The notes beneath the pieces were generated by a model. It worked only from the letters and a program-made list of their open reading frames with translations. It did no database searches and had not been told where the DNA came from. DNA of 23,538 nucleotides from contig DGED01000004.1 of assembly GCA_002385755.1 (NCBI GenBank), forward strand, positions 1 through 23,538, written 5' to 3'. The position numbers were made by a program, and so were the translations under genes. This stretch comes from Caryophanales bacterium UBA3935 (lineage in GTDB: Bacteria; Bacillota_I; Bacilli_A; ML615J-28; CAG-698). Of the stretch, positions 1-7,953 are shown piece after piece. Positions within the stretch are counted from its first letter, which is position 1. Each line of letters begins with the position of its first letter.

Positions 1-50
1 AAAACAATTTGACACTATCTTATCCCGAAAAATCGCTTTTTATTATGAAC

Positions 51-89
51 AAAAAAAAGCCATTGTCGCGAAAATCACGCAATGGCTTT
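51..89 (-). terminator. Rho-independent terminator of the helicase-like/ankyrin/cdaA operon
   Basis: Read on the minus strand, AAAGCCATTG (89 to 80) pairs with CAATGGCTTT (65 to 56). An inner CGTG/CGCG helix closes an ATTTT loop, and a run of eight T follows. The hairpin starts one base after the cdaA stop codon, so cdaA is the last gene of its transcript. On the plus strand the T tract is interrupted, so termination there should be weaker. Confidence 0.9.
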
Positions 90-90
90 C

Positions 91-906
91 TTATTTGCTG
101 CTTAAATGACGGTCGAGTATCTCTTCGAGCGCCTCCCGGGTTAATTTTAAATTAATCAAACCGTCGAGAGCCACCGAAACATTGCCCGTTTCCTCGGAAA
201 CGACGATTGTCAAGGCGTCGGATCTTTCGGCGATGCCGATTGCCGCGCGGTGACGGGTTCCAAGAAATTTAGGAACGTCATATTTGTCCGTCGACGGAAA
301 ATACGCCCCGGCGCACATGACGATATTTTTCCTTATAATAACCGCGCCGTCGTGGCAGGCCGTTCCCGGCGCGAATAGCGTCGTCAATAACTCCTGCGAT
401 ACGACCGCCTTCAGAATGATCGCTTTTTCGATATAGATATTTAAATTATCCTCGCGCTCGATCGTTATCAAAGCGCCCATTTTGCGCTTGGATAGGAAAT
501 CGACAGTGTTAACCAAGATATTTATAATAGCCATTTTTTCCTGACGGGACGAATAAGTTGAATTGGTTTTCGGGGGAATGAAAAACAAATCGAGCGCGTG
601 TCTTATTTCCTGGTTGTATACGATTATAAATATTCCCAATCCCCAGAAGAAAACATATTCGAGCAGCTTCAAAAATATCGACAGTTGAAAAATAAAACTT
701 AACAAGTATATTAATACGATAATAAAAATCAAAAGAAATATCCGGTAACCTTGCGCCCTGGTCCGCAATATCCGGTAAAGCATATAGAAAAAAGCAATAA
801 CCAATAATAAATCCATAATCAGGCGGATAATCCCCCAAGCGGAATAATTTTCCGTGTATTCCCTGATTTTTTCCATTAAGCGGCTGAAGTTAAACAAGCG
901 GCTCAC
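91..906 (-). CDS. cdaA: Membrane-bound diadenylate cyclase CdaA (c-di-AMP synthase)
   Basis: The product should convert two ATP into cyclic di-AMP at the cytoplasmic face of the membrane. Three hydrophobic segments lie at about residues 27-47, 54-74 and 78-97, followed by a DisA_N-type cyclase domain at about 115-260. Its signature residues are intact: HDGAVI around 185-190, GTRHRAAIG at 216-224 and SEETG at 237-241. Length (271 aa) is normal for CdaA. The start is GTG at 906, with GAGGA five bases upstream; the in-frame ATG 30 bases later has no ribosome site. The start overlaps the end of the ankyrin gene by 17 bases, which suggests translational coupling. In Bacillota cdaA normally precedes cdaR (ybbR) and glmM. 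Here it is the last gene of its operon, with a terminator directly after it. Confidence 0.95.
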   Translation of the reverse strand: MSRLFNFSRLMEKIREYTENYSAWGIIRLIMDLLLVIAFFYMLYRILRTRAQGYRIFLLIFIIVLIYLLSFIFQLSIFLKLLEYVFFWGLGIFIIVYNQEIRHALDLFFIPPKTNSTYSSRQEKMAIINILVNTVDFLSKRKMGALITIEREDNLNIYIEKAIILKAVVSQELLTTLFAPGTACHDGAVIIRKNIVMCAGAYFPSTDKYDVPKFLGTRHRAAIGIAERSDALTIVVSEETGNVSVALDGLINLKLTREALEEILDRHLSSK

Positions 907-1468
907 CTGCTTCCTCTAGTATTTTTTTGATTTTTTCCATTCTCGTATCGTCAACGTCCTGTTTCGTAAGGAAATACTTGATTATTTTAACGTCTTGCTC
1001 GTCAATCGCGTAATCAATCGGGAGATTGTTTATCTCGTCTATAACCATTATTTCCGCCCCGTGATCGACCAAATATTTAACGATTTCAAGATTGCCGTTA
1101 ATCACGGCCAAGTGAAGAGGGGTCTGTTCCATCTCGCCTCCCAAGTTAAGATCGCAATTATTGTTAACCAGGCTTTTGATAAAATTCATCCTGCCTTCGA
1201 TGACGGCTCGATGGAGCGGGGTTTCCCCCGCTTCGTTAGCGAGGTTAACGTTAACGCCGGACTTGATGAAAAGGTTAAACAGCTTCAAGTTGTTTAGTTT
1301 CATGGCGACATGCAAAAGCGTCGAGCCGCCATAAACTTGCGTGTTGATATCGACATCGGCTTCCTTTAGTTTAATTAAAGTGCTTTTAATATAGAAATAA
1401 CGATGCGGATCTTGTTTGACGCATTTTACAAACTCCAAAAATCTTTTCTTAGTCCCGCGTTTCGCCAT
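890..1468 (-). CDS. Ankyrin-repeat protein
   Basis: This is a 192-residue protein built mostly of ankyrin repeats. Repeat starts are visible at STLLHVA (49), TPLHRAV (83), TPLHLAV (116) and a degenerate LPIDYAI (149), spaced about 33 residues apart. A charged helix caps each end. There is no signal peptide or membrane segment, so it is probably cytosolic. Ankyrin repeats bind proteins, and no catalytic domain is visible. It starts at ATG 1468 with GGAG seven bases upstream. It overlaps the end of the helicase-like gene by 20 bases and the start of cdaA by 17 bases, so all three are very probably co-translated. By inference it may be an adaptor between the helicase-like protein and CdaA, but its partner is unknown. 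Confidence 0.9.
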   Translation of the reverse strand: MAKRGTKKRFLEFVKCVKQDPHRYFYIKSTLIKLKEADVDINTQVYGGSTLLHVAMKLNNLKLFNLFIKSGVNVNLANEAGETPLHRAVIEGRMNFIKSLVNNNCDLNLGGEMEQTPLHLAVINGNLEIVKYLVDHGAEIMVIDEINNLPIDYAIDEQDVKIIKYFLTKQDVDDTRMEKIKKILEEAGEPLV

Positions 1469-4400
1469 CGCCTATCTCCTCTACAATCTTTTTCACAATA
1501 TCGTCAACAGAAGGTTCCATCGCCCAAACGATGATCGTTTTGAAATTATTCTTGTTGTTTAAAACATAGAAATCCCGATAGTCGTTGATAATATCAAAAT
1601 TTGATTTTTCGATATCCCAAAATAGCAAAACCCCGAAAAGTTTGTTCTTGTCCCTGACAAACAAAGTTAAATCGTTGGAGCTGTAAACAATATATTTCTG
1701 TTTCTCCAACTTCGCGGCAATCTGCTGGACGAGCGGCGAAGAGAACTCTTTTTTGAAAGTAAACTTGTTGTCGATAACGGATCTAAGTTTCCTCATAAAC
1801 AAGGAATCATTGTCTTGTCCCAGCCTGTCATAATAATCATAGATTATTATTTGCTTTCGGCACAATATCATATTGTCAATCATGTCAAAGACCAAATACT
1901 CCTGGTCAATCTCATAATAATCCTCTAAGAACAGGATGTTATAATCGGCATCGTACATATAGGCGAGCGAAAGACAGGAAATATTAATGTTTTTGGTCAA
2001 AAGCCGAATTATGTCGTCAATACCGTATTCCCGCTCCGCCAAATAAGCGGCCAGTTCCTCGTATAATTTTCTTTGCGTCGAATACGACGATATAAAGACA
2101 TTAACGGCGCCATCTTCTTTCTCCTCCAGGAGTTGGCACACCAATTCCGCCAGATCGCCGTGTTTGATGTCAATCCCGAAGTTTTCATAAAAATTATTGT
2201 ATATCTGGCCGCGCAATCCGGGCAGGTGCGACAAAATATTCATCGGCGTCGGCGCAAACCGGTAATTAAACTGAATCATCCTGCTGGGGTGAATCCGGGC
2301 GATCAAATTATTCGTGACGGCGCTTTGCAACTGCTGCTCGCCGGCAATAACAAGTTGATGACCTTCCAAAGCGCTCTTATATTCTTCGGCGCTCAGCAGG
2401 TGCGCGTCGTCAATGATTATCATGTCGAAGAGCTTGACGTTAACGAACAAATTAACCGTCAGAGAAGTCGCGAGGAATAAGTGCTTAATCCCTTCCGTTC
2501 TCTTAATAAATCCGTTATAGTCAAGGTTTTTTATCCCGTAGACGTAAAAGCGCGTCCCGCTCGTCTTCCGGATTTTTTGCACCGTTTCATAATGGATATG
2601 TCTTATTTTCCGGTTTTCTTCCCGGCAAATAGTATCCAGTCGCGCGGGGATTTCCGGATATTCCCGAAGGAAGGGCGCTTTTTGCAGGTGCATTTCCTTT
2701 AACATCGAAAAGTACGCGTATTTAAAGTCGTTAACAAAATTATTACCGTGCGGTTCGTTAATGATGTAATTTATTAATTTGGAAAGCCTGTATTTGTTCA
2801 ACACGGCGAAATTGTCGGTAATGGTCAGGTAAGTAATCAACTCTTCTTTGGATTCGGAAAGTTTATTTAAATAATCCAAATTGGTTTGAAAAGACTCGTA
2901 ATAATACCGGGAAACGCCGTCACGAAAAATTTTAAAATATAATTTAAAAATCTCGTTCAACCGCTCCGTTTCTTCCCGGCAGACGATTAGATGCGCTTTT
3001 ATTTTCTCATTGTTCGCGGCCTCCAAGCTTTTAACCGTGTCGTCGTTCGTAACAAAACACTCCGTGTATAGCTTATAATTTTGCATCAGCCGCGCCAGAT
3101 GGTTTATGTTTGTCTGGTTTTCCCGGTAATGCATTCCAAACAACTGACGGTAAAGTTTGTGTCCGCGCAGGGTTTTTTTCTTTTCCGCGACAAACCGCAA
3201 GGAATTTCTGATTTTGAAATATTCCTCCGCCGCGACGTATTCATTTTTGTAATTCCGGTGAACGACGAGAAGCCGATCGTTAGAAATAAACAATCTAAGC
3301 AAATAAGCGTTAGCTTTGTTGATCTCGTCAACCCGGTGCGAAAACTCGTCAACGCCGGAAGCCAAACCATATTCCCGCAAAATCTCATAGTATTCATTCA
3401 GGCTAGCATATGCCTGCGAGAAAAGAGCAAAGGTGCGGCGGTAATTTTTATGGACGTTGCCGTCGGCGACTCGGATTAGGAACTTTGCCAATTTGCTTCG
3501 AATCATCGGGTTTTGGATATTCGAAAAATACAAATGCAGATAATTCATGTGATACAATGCGTCGGCGCTGTATTCATATCCGGTAAGCGTCAAGAATTGG
3601 TTTTGAAGCGCCTTTATGCCGCCGCGCAACTCCCGAAAACGACGCGCAAGTTTGGTGATTCTGACGTATTCTTTATAGTTTCTTTCTTTCAAATTGGAAA
3701 ATAAGCGATAGTCGCTGCGTTTAATCGGTTGGTCTTTCCGGTAATTCTCCAGTGCGTCAACCGTCGCCTCGAGACCGGCGATATCTTTTTTGGAAAAGGT
3801 CCGGACCAGGCCGGCAATCTCGCTTTGCGCCGACTCGATGTTTTTCGAAATATCAAGCGCTTGATTAAAAATCTCGGGAAAACGACCCTTGACAATAATA
3901 TTAACAATTGTCCGGTTAAACTCGAGTTCCTTTAAAACTTCCTCCAACCGTGTGATTTCATCCAAGATATTATTGTCGACCGTGAATTGCCAATTCAGCA
4001 AGTGCTTTATCTTATTGATTGATTTTTTGTAAATATCGGATTGCAGGGCGGCGCGGTTTAGTTTGTTTTCGATCTCGTCCCGTCGCAAAAGTATCTTATC
4101 TATCGCCGCGGTATCCTCGGCTTTAAAATAATCGCCCAAAAGCGCGCTTATTTCCGCGTCAATATCGAGGGAATCAAGTTTGTTATAACGAACGTTAAGC
4201 AAATATTCCTCTTCCTGCAACTGATAAATATCATTTTTCAGATCCCGGTACTTTTCTTTAGCTTCCTCAAACTTTTCCGGGATCAACCACGATTCGGGAA
4301 TCTCCTCCGGATCGAGGTTTAAAAATTTTTGGATAACGTTTTTTAAATAGGCGTAATTGCTAATTTCTCGAAAACCGTGCTCGTTTTCCAGTATTATTTT

Positions 4401-5720
4401 TTCGGATTCCAATATTTTAAAACATTGTTCAACCTGGTAAATCAATGCAATGATTTGATTAGGGTACTTAATGTTGTTAAAAATGGGGATGTCCTTCCAA
4501 ATACTATCCTTAAAACTGCCGCTGATGTTCTCCAGGCTCGCCTGAATCGCCTCGAGCGCCTTTACGATTTCCAAAAACTCAAACTTATAAATGTTCGACA
4601 AATCGTCGATCGGAATTATCTTCGCGTCATGCAATGACAATAAAAGCAATTCGTTAACAACCTCTATATAACGATAGTCAAGAATGCGGTTGTTGATCGC
4701 CTTTTGATATTGATCGATAAACTCATAGTTTTCGTATAGCGCGGAAAAATCTTCGCCCTCGTCCGCCGTCTCGGCCGCGGGCGCCGCGATGTCTTTTTGA
4801 TAAAGGCTCGCGAAAGATTGATAGAGACGCGAAACAAATTGATTAAGGCTATTGTCCGCGAAAAAGTCATATACTCGTTCTAAGGTTTCTTCCATGTTGG
4901 AGACGTACAAAACGCGCTTTTTTTGCCTGATCGCGTTAACGGCGACGTTTATTAAAGCGGTCGTTTTCCCGGTGCCGTGCCGGCCATGGATGGCGATATT
5001 CCCGCCGCGGTTTGCGCTGTGGACGGCATAACGCTGTTCGCGGTTTAAAGCGGCGATATAGTAAATACCCTCGGCGTTTTTGGCGAATAATTTATCGTGC
5101 AGATAATCGCCCGTTTCCGCAAATCTTTGAAACTTACTTTTTCTTATCTTTATTTTGTCGGGTACGATGGACGCATAGGTGAGATAGTTTTCCAAATGCA
5201 AATCGCATTCCGTCACCCTTTGCAAATACCAACAAAAATCATCGAGATCGGACAGTTTGTCAAGTTTGTCGGGAATTGAAAGAGTTATGTTTTTCGTTTT
5301 GCCCAGATGACTGATTAAAACCTGGTTTTCAATCGGTTTGGCAATCTGTTGAAAAAAAATCTTTTCGTTTTCAAAATACATTTCAACCGGGATTAAAACG
5401 ACGGGAGCGAATATTTCCCGGTTTTTCTTATTCTTAAGCGTTAACAGCCCGTATGTGATAAATAACTGCAGGTTGCGGTTTTTCCGATTAATATTAGCAA
5501 AAAACAAAAAAGGCAACTTTTTTCTTAAAACGTCGTCCTTTATCGCGCTGCTGCCGATGCCGTGTTTTTGAATCGGAAAATATGTAACGTCTTCATAGTC
5601 GACCATTTCATAATTCAACAATCGAACCAAAACGTCGTAATTGATGTTTCCCAGTTCCAAAAAACTGTCGGCCGTGAAGATGTCGGTCAAATGTTCGTTT
5701 TTTCGACTAATGCTAATCAT
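1449..5720 (-). CDS. Large degenerate DUF4011/SF1-helicase-like ATPase with long coiled-coil insert
   Basis: This 1423-residue protein has the layout of DUF4011-type superfamily-1 helicases. An N-terminal domain (about 1-220) contains the family-like stretch FAPVVLIPVEM at 104-114. A Q-motif-like LNREQR (225-230) precedes Walker A GRHGTGKTT (246-254). Walker B is IIIDDAH at 1101-1107, then a motif-III-like GEQQLQ (1127-1132) and a motif-IV-like NYRF (1152-1155). About 840 residues separate Walker A from Walker B; they are rich in Lys/Glu/Leu and look largely helical or coiled coil. Motif III lacks the usual GDxxQLPP, and the C-terminal motifs V and VI are hard to recognise. Residues 1327-1410 resemble the small restriction-endonuclease-fold domain at the end of many DUF4011 proteins, but with weak catalytic residues. 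ATP binding looks likely; helicase or nuclease activity is doubtful. The start has AAGGTGA directly upstream. The function is not known. Confidence 0.65.
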   Translation of the reverse strand: MISISRKNEHLTDIFTADSFLELGNINYDVLVRLLNYEMVDYEDVTYFPIQKHGIGSSAIKDDVLRKKLPFLFFANINRKNRNLQLFITYGLLTLKNKKNREIFAPVVLIPVEMYFENEKIFFQQIAKPIENQVLISHLGKTKNITLSIPDKLDKLSDLDDFCWYLQRVTECDLHLENYLTYASIVPDKIKIRKSKFQRFAETGDYLHDKLFAKNAEGIYYIAALNREQRYAVHSANRGGNIAIHGRHGTGKTTALINVAVNAIRQKKRVLYVSNMEETLERVYDFFADNSLNQFVSRLYQSFASLYQKDIAAPAAETADEGEDFSALYENYEFIDQYQKAINNRILDYRYIEVVNELLLLSLHDAKIIPIDDLSNIYKFEFLEIVKALEAIQASLENISGSFKDSIWKDIPIFNNIKYPNQIIALIYQVEQCFKILESEKIILENEHGFREISNYAYLKNVIQKFLNLDPEEIPESWLIPEKFEEAKEKYRDLKNDIYQLQEEEYLLNVRYNKLDSLDIDAEISALLGDYFKAEDTAAIDKILLRRDEIENKLNRAALQSDIYKKSINKIKHLLNWQFTVDNNILDEITRLEEVLKELEFNRTIVNIIVKGRFPEIFNQALDISKNIESAQSEIAGLVRTFSKKDIAGLEATVDALENYRKDQPIKRSDYRLFSNLKERNYKEYVRITKLARRFRELRGGIKALQNQFLTLTGYEYSADALYHMNYLHLYFSNIQNPMIRSKLAKFLIRVADGNVHKNYRRTFALFSQAYASLNEYYEILREYGLASGVDEFSHRVDEINKANAYLLRLFISNDRLLVVHRNYKNEYVAAEEYFKIRNSLRFVAEKKKTLRGHKLYRQLFGMHYRENQTNINHLARLMQNYKLYTECFVTNDDTVKSLEAANNEKIKAHLIVCREETERLNEIFKLYFKIFRDGVSRYYYESFQTNLDYLNKLSESKEELITYLTITDNFAVLNKYRLSKLINYIINEPHGNNFVNDFKYAYFSMLKEMHLQKAPFLREYPEIPARLDTICREENRKIRHIHYETVQKIRKTSGTRFYVYGIKNLDYNGFIKRTEGIKHLFLATSLTVNLFVNVKLFDMIIIDDAHLLSAEEYKSALEGHQLVIAGEQQLQSAVTNNLIARIHPSRMIQFNYRFAPTPMNILSHLPGLRGQIYNNFYENFGIDIKHGDLAELVCQLLEEKEDGAVNVFISSYSTQRKLYEELAAYLAEREYGIDDIIRLLTKNINISCLSLAYMYDADYNILFLEDYYEIDQEYLVFDMIDNMILCRKQIIIYDYYDRLGQDNDSLFMRKLRSVIDNKFTFKKEFSSPLVQQIAAKLEKQKYIVYSSNDLTLFVRDKNKLFGVLLFWDIEKSNFDIINDYRDFYVLNNKNNFKTIIVWAMEPSVDDIVKKIVEEIGDGETRD

Positions 5721-5784
5721 AGTCTCACCTTAATATATTATCGGTAAATTATCGCTCGTTTATATCATTAACGCCTTTTTTTAT

Positions 5785-5793
5785 ATTATATCA
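5785..5793 (-). promoter_or_regulatory. Extended -10 promoter for the helicase-like/ankyrin/cdaA operon
   Basis: On the minus strand TGATATAAT gives a perfect -10 hexamer (5790 to 5785) with an upstream TG. No -35 is recognisable, as is common for extended -10 promoters. The predicted start near 5778 gives a leader of about 58 bases before the ATG at 5720. The element is one arm of the inverted repeat described separately. Confidence 0.6.
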
Positions 5794-5817
5794 AAATTCA
5801 TTATAAATTGATATAAT
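5785..5817. repeat. Inverted repeat carrying mirror-image -10 elements
   Basis: ATTATATCAA (5785-5794) and TTGATATAAT (5808-5817) are perfect 10-base inverted arms around a 13-base spacer. Each arm is an extended -10 element facing outward. The site could be a divergent promoter pair or a binding site for a dimeric regulator overlapping the operon promoter. It is AT-rich, so chance is possible. Confidence 0.5.
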
Positions 5818-5860
5818 AATAAAGAAAATTATAAAAATGGCGATCTTTATATCGTATTTT

Positions 5861-5894
5861 AAAAAATAAAAACGAAGTTGGCTAACTTCGTTTT
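5861..5894 (-). terminator. Terminator of the ClpC-like gene, overlapping its stop codon
   Basis: AAAACGAAGTT (5869-5879) and AACTTCGTTTT (5884-5894) form an 11-bp stem with a four-base loop. On the minus strand the stem is followed by TTTTTATTTTTT. The last codons and part of the TAG stop (5884-5882) of the ClpC-like gene lie in the ascending arm and loop. It separates the ClpC-like gene from the helicase-like operon downstream, which has its own promoter. Confidence 0.88.
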
Positions 5895-7852
5895 AATGTT
5901 TTTACCAATTCCCGGTTTTTGTTGATTTTGTAAACATATCGTTTATGCGGACGGAAATTATCAAAATTGCTAAGTTCCTTTACTATCCTGTGGTAAATCT
6001 CGTAATCTATCGCTTTGATATCAACGGTAATATGATAATCGTATTGCCTGAGACGGGCCAAAACATCGTTAAGTCTTTCCTGATAATAATCGCAATTCTT
6101 TAGTTCGGGCAATATCTCGTCGACATACGGGTTTATTTTCGCTTTTTTAAACTCGGAAGCGATAAAACCGATCGGCTTGCTTTTTTCTTCTTCCACAAAC
6201 GCGAAAAAGCAATTTTGAAAAGAAATCGCCCGTCCCTTCGAATCTATTATTTTCCCGTCGCGAAGAATCGCGTCCATTTGCTTGATGATGACGTTATTCG
6301 CGAGCGAATAATTCTTGACGATAATAACCGCCAGGGGGAATTTTAAGACATGTTCGGTTAAAATGCCGCCGTCTTCATAACCGACATAACCGGCGGGCGA
6401 GCCGATTAGCGAGGAAGTGAAATGACTTTCGGTGAACTTGCCCAAATCAAGGTTTAAGATTATCTCGTCTCTAATCTGAAACACCCGACGCAAATCCTCG
6501 AGAAATAAATCCAGATTTGCTTCCGAAACCTGCACGTTGACGATGGTTTTCCTTAAACCCAAATTCATAAAATATTGCCGGTAGTATTTTTCAAGAAAAT
6601 GATAGTTTTTGATTTTATCGACGCTACCCGTGATTTTATCGTAGTTAATTCCCAAGTTCTCATAAACGATTTTGTCAATATCGTTTTGACTCACGTGCGC
6701 GCGGTTATCCAGCCGGCATAAAAGCCCCGCCTCATCCAAAATATCGATAGCCTTATCCGGGAGTTTGCGGTTTGTGAGAAAATCGGATGAGGCGACGATA
6801 TACCTGAGAACCCGGTCGCTGTATTTTACGCGATGATATTCCTCGTATTTTTGCGCGATCCCCTTGATGATATCGTATGTCTCTTCCGGAGACGCCTCCT
6901 CAACGAACACGTTTTGAAACCGGCGCGACAGCGCCTTGTCTTTTTCGATGTAACGGTAATATTCTTCGAGCGTCGTCGCGCCGATGCATTTGATTTCCGA
7001 GCGCGCGAGAATCGGCTTTAATATATTGGCGATGTCGAGCGTTCCTTCGCTTGACCCGGAACCGACGATATTGTGAATCTCGTCGATAAAGACAATCGAG
7101 TTCGGGTTCTTTATCTTTTCGATCACCTCGAGCATCCTCTCTTCCAAATCGCCCCTGTATTTCGTCCCCGCGATAATCATTCCCAAATCCAGACGATAAA
7201 TATTAACGCCGGGATTAATTTTTAGGTAGCGCATCGCCACCCCTTCGACGAGCGCGCTTTTACCGACGCCCGCGCTGCCAATCAGCATCGGGTTATTTTT
7301 TTGTTTTTTCGATAAAATCCTGATTATTTTATCGATCATTTGTTCCCGGCCGATAAAGGGGTTAAGGCGGTTGAGTTTAGCTTCTTTTGTTAGATTGACG
7401 AGATAATTTCTATTTAGCTCGCCGGAAGGAGAAAAACTGTAAATGTTATTAACCTCCTCGATTAAATCCTCGATATCTATTCCGGCCTTTTGCAAGAAAT
7501 CGAGAGCGACCGAAGCGGGGGTCGTAAGAAGCGCGTAGAAAAAATGTTCCTCAAATATATATTTGCTGTCCTCGCTTAAAGCGACGTCGCCGGCGTTTTT
7601 TAGGATTTCAACGAGTTTCGCCGTGTAATCATCAGCATTGTTTCTTTTTCTCAATACCGTTAGACGATCAAGCTCGCTTTCCAAAATCCTGGCGTTAATC
7701 CCGTATTCGTTAAGAATATGCTTGCATGCTGAGTTTTCATTTTTTAGGATTGCCAAAAGGAGCGCTTCGCTGCCGGCAACTCCGAAACGATTTTTTTCGC
7801 GATCGATAAAAGCGAGTATTTTCTTGCAATGATCGGAAAAACAATAATCCAC
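5882..7852 (-). CDS. ClpC-like AAA+ protein with an inactive second ATPase domain
   Basis: This is a Clp/Hsp100 relative of 656 residues, shorter than typical ClpC (about 810). A Clp N-domain spans about 1-137. The first AAA+ domain is intact: Walker A GSAGVGKS (192-199), pore loop KYRG (231-234), Walker B VFIDEIH (254-260), sensor-like GATT (291-294) and arginine finger SRRF (309-312). The coiled-coil/UVR middle domain is missing. The second AAA+ domain (about 430-650) is recognisable from GSPAGYVGYEDGG (484-496) and IDSKGRAISFQN (536-547). However, its Walker A position reads VQVSEANL and its Walker B acidic pair has become Lys-Asn (513-514). An IGF tripeptide at 561-563 sits where ClpC has its ClpP-binding VGF loop. 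The start is GTG at 7852 with AGAGG seven bases upstream. Its partner and substrates are unknown. It is not a simple orthologue of clpC. Confidence 0.85.
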   Translation of the reverse strand: MDYCFSDHCKKILAFIDREKNRFGVAGSEALLLAILKNENSACKHILNEYGINARILESELDRLTVLRKRNNADDYTAKLVEILKNAGDVALSEDSKYIFEEHFFYALLTTPASVALDFLQKAGIDIEDLIEEVNNIYSFSPSGELNRNYLVNLTKEAKLNRLNPFIGREQMIDKIIRILSKKQKNNPMLIGSAGVGKSALVEGVAMRYLKINPGVNIYRLDLGMIIAGTKYRGDLEERMLEVIEKIKNPNSIVFIDEIHNIVGSGSSEGTLDIANILKPILARSEIKCIGATTLEEYYRYIEKDKALSRRFQNVFVEEASPEETYDIIKGIAQKYEEYHRVKYSDRVLRYIVASSDFLTNRKLPDKAIDILDEAGLLCRLDNRAHVSQNDIDKIVYENLGINYDKITGSVDKIKNYHFLEKYYRQYFMNLGLRKTIVNVQVSEANLDLFLEDLRRVFQIRDEIILNLDLGKFTESHFTSSLIGSPAGYVGYEDGGILTEHVLKFPLAVIIVKNYSLANNVIIKQMDAILRDGKIIDSKGRAISFQNCFFAFVEEEKSKPIGFIASEFKKAKINPYVDEILPELKNCDYYQERLNDVLARLRQYDYHITVDIKAIDYEIYHRIVKELSNFDNFRPHKRYVYKINKNRELVKTLKRS

Positions 7853-7883
7853 ACTTCACCTCTGCTTATAATATTCTAATAAC

Positions 7884-7913
7884 ATTATATGAGCGGATGA
7901 AAATTATTTTCAT
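7884..7913 (-). promoter_or_regulatory. Predicted promoter of the ClpC-like gene
   Basis: On the minus strand TATAAT (7889 to 7884) has ATGAAA (7913 to 7908; four of six matches to TTGACA) upstream with an 18-base spacer. The -35 lies inside the Fur-box-like palindrome, so a bound repressor would block this promoter. Confidence 0.5.
7897..7913. promoter_or_regulatory. Fur-family-like operator between the ClpC-like gene and nrdJ
   Basis: The sequence is a perfect palindrome, ATGAAAAT-T-ATTTTCAT. Its 15-base core TGAAAATTATTTTCA has the 7-1-7 form of Bacillus Fur-family boxes (TGATAATnATTATCA) with one symmetric change per arm. It sits in a 133-base divergent intergenic region, over the -35 of the ClpC-like promoter and about 35 bases upstream of the nrdJ -10. 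Which family member would bind it is unknown. Confidence 0.45.
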
Positions 7914-7947
7914 TTTTTTGAGGCTTTTTTTTTTTGTCGATATATAG

Positions 7948-7953
7948 TATAAT
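7948..7953 (+). promoter_or_regulatory. Predicted -10 element of the nrdJ promoter
   Basis: TATAAT at 7948-7953 lies 32 bases upstream of the nrdJ ATG. The expected -35 position is a poly-T stretch with no good hexamer, so the promoter may need an activator or rely on the AT-rich upstream DNA. AGAAAGG (7969-7975) is the ribosome site, ten bases from the ATG. Confidence 0.5.

Noticed and set aside
9..14. TTGACA resembling a -35 box
   Set aside because: No -10 element lies at 16-19 bases downstream; the nearest TATTAT is 26 bases away.
80..5720. Classical CBASS-type or other known cyclic-nucleotide defence system
   Set aside because: CdaA here is the ordinary membrane c-di-AMP synthase with all housekeeping features, and there is no CD-NTase, Cap effector or ubiquitin-like gene nearby. 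A defence role is not supported.
5837..5869. Ten-codon frame in the intergenic region
   Set aside because: No ribosome site precedes it, and a frame this short is expected by chance. It is mentioned only in connection with the possible small RNA.
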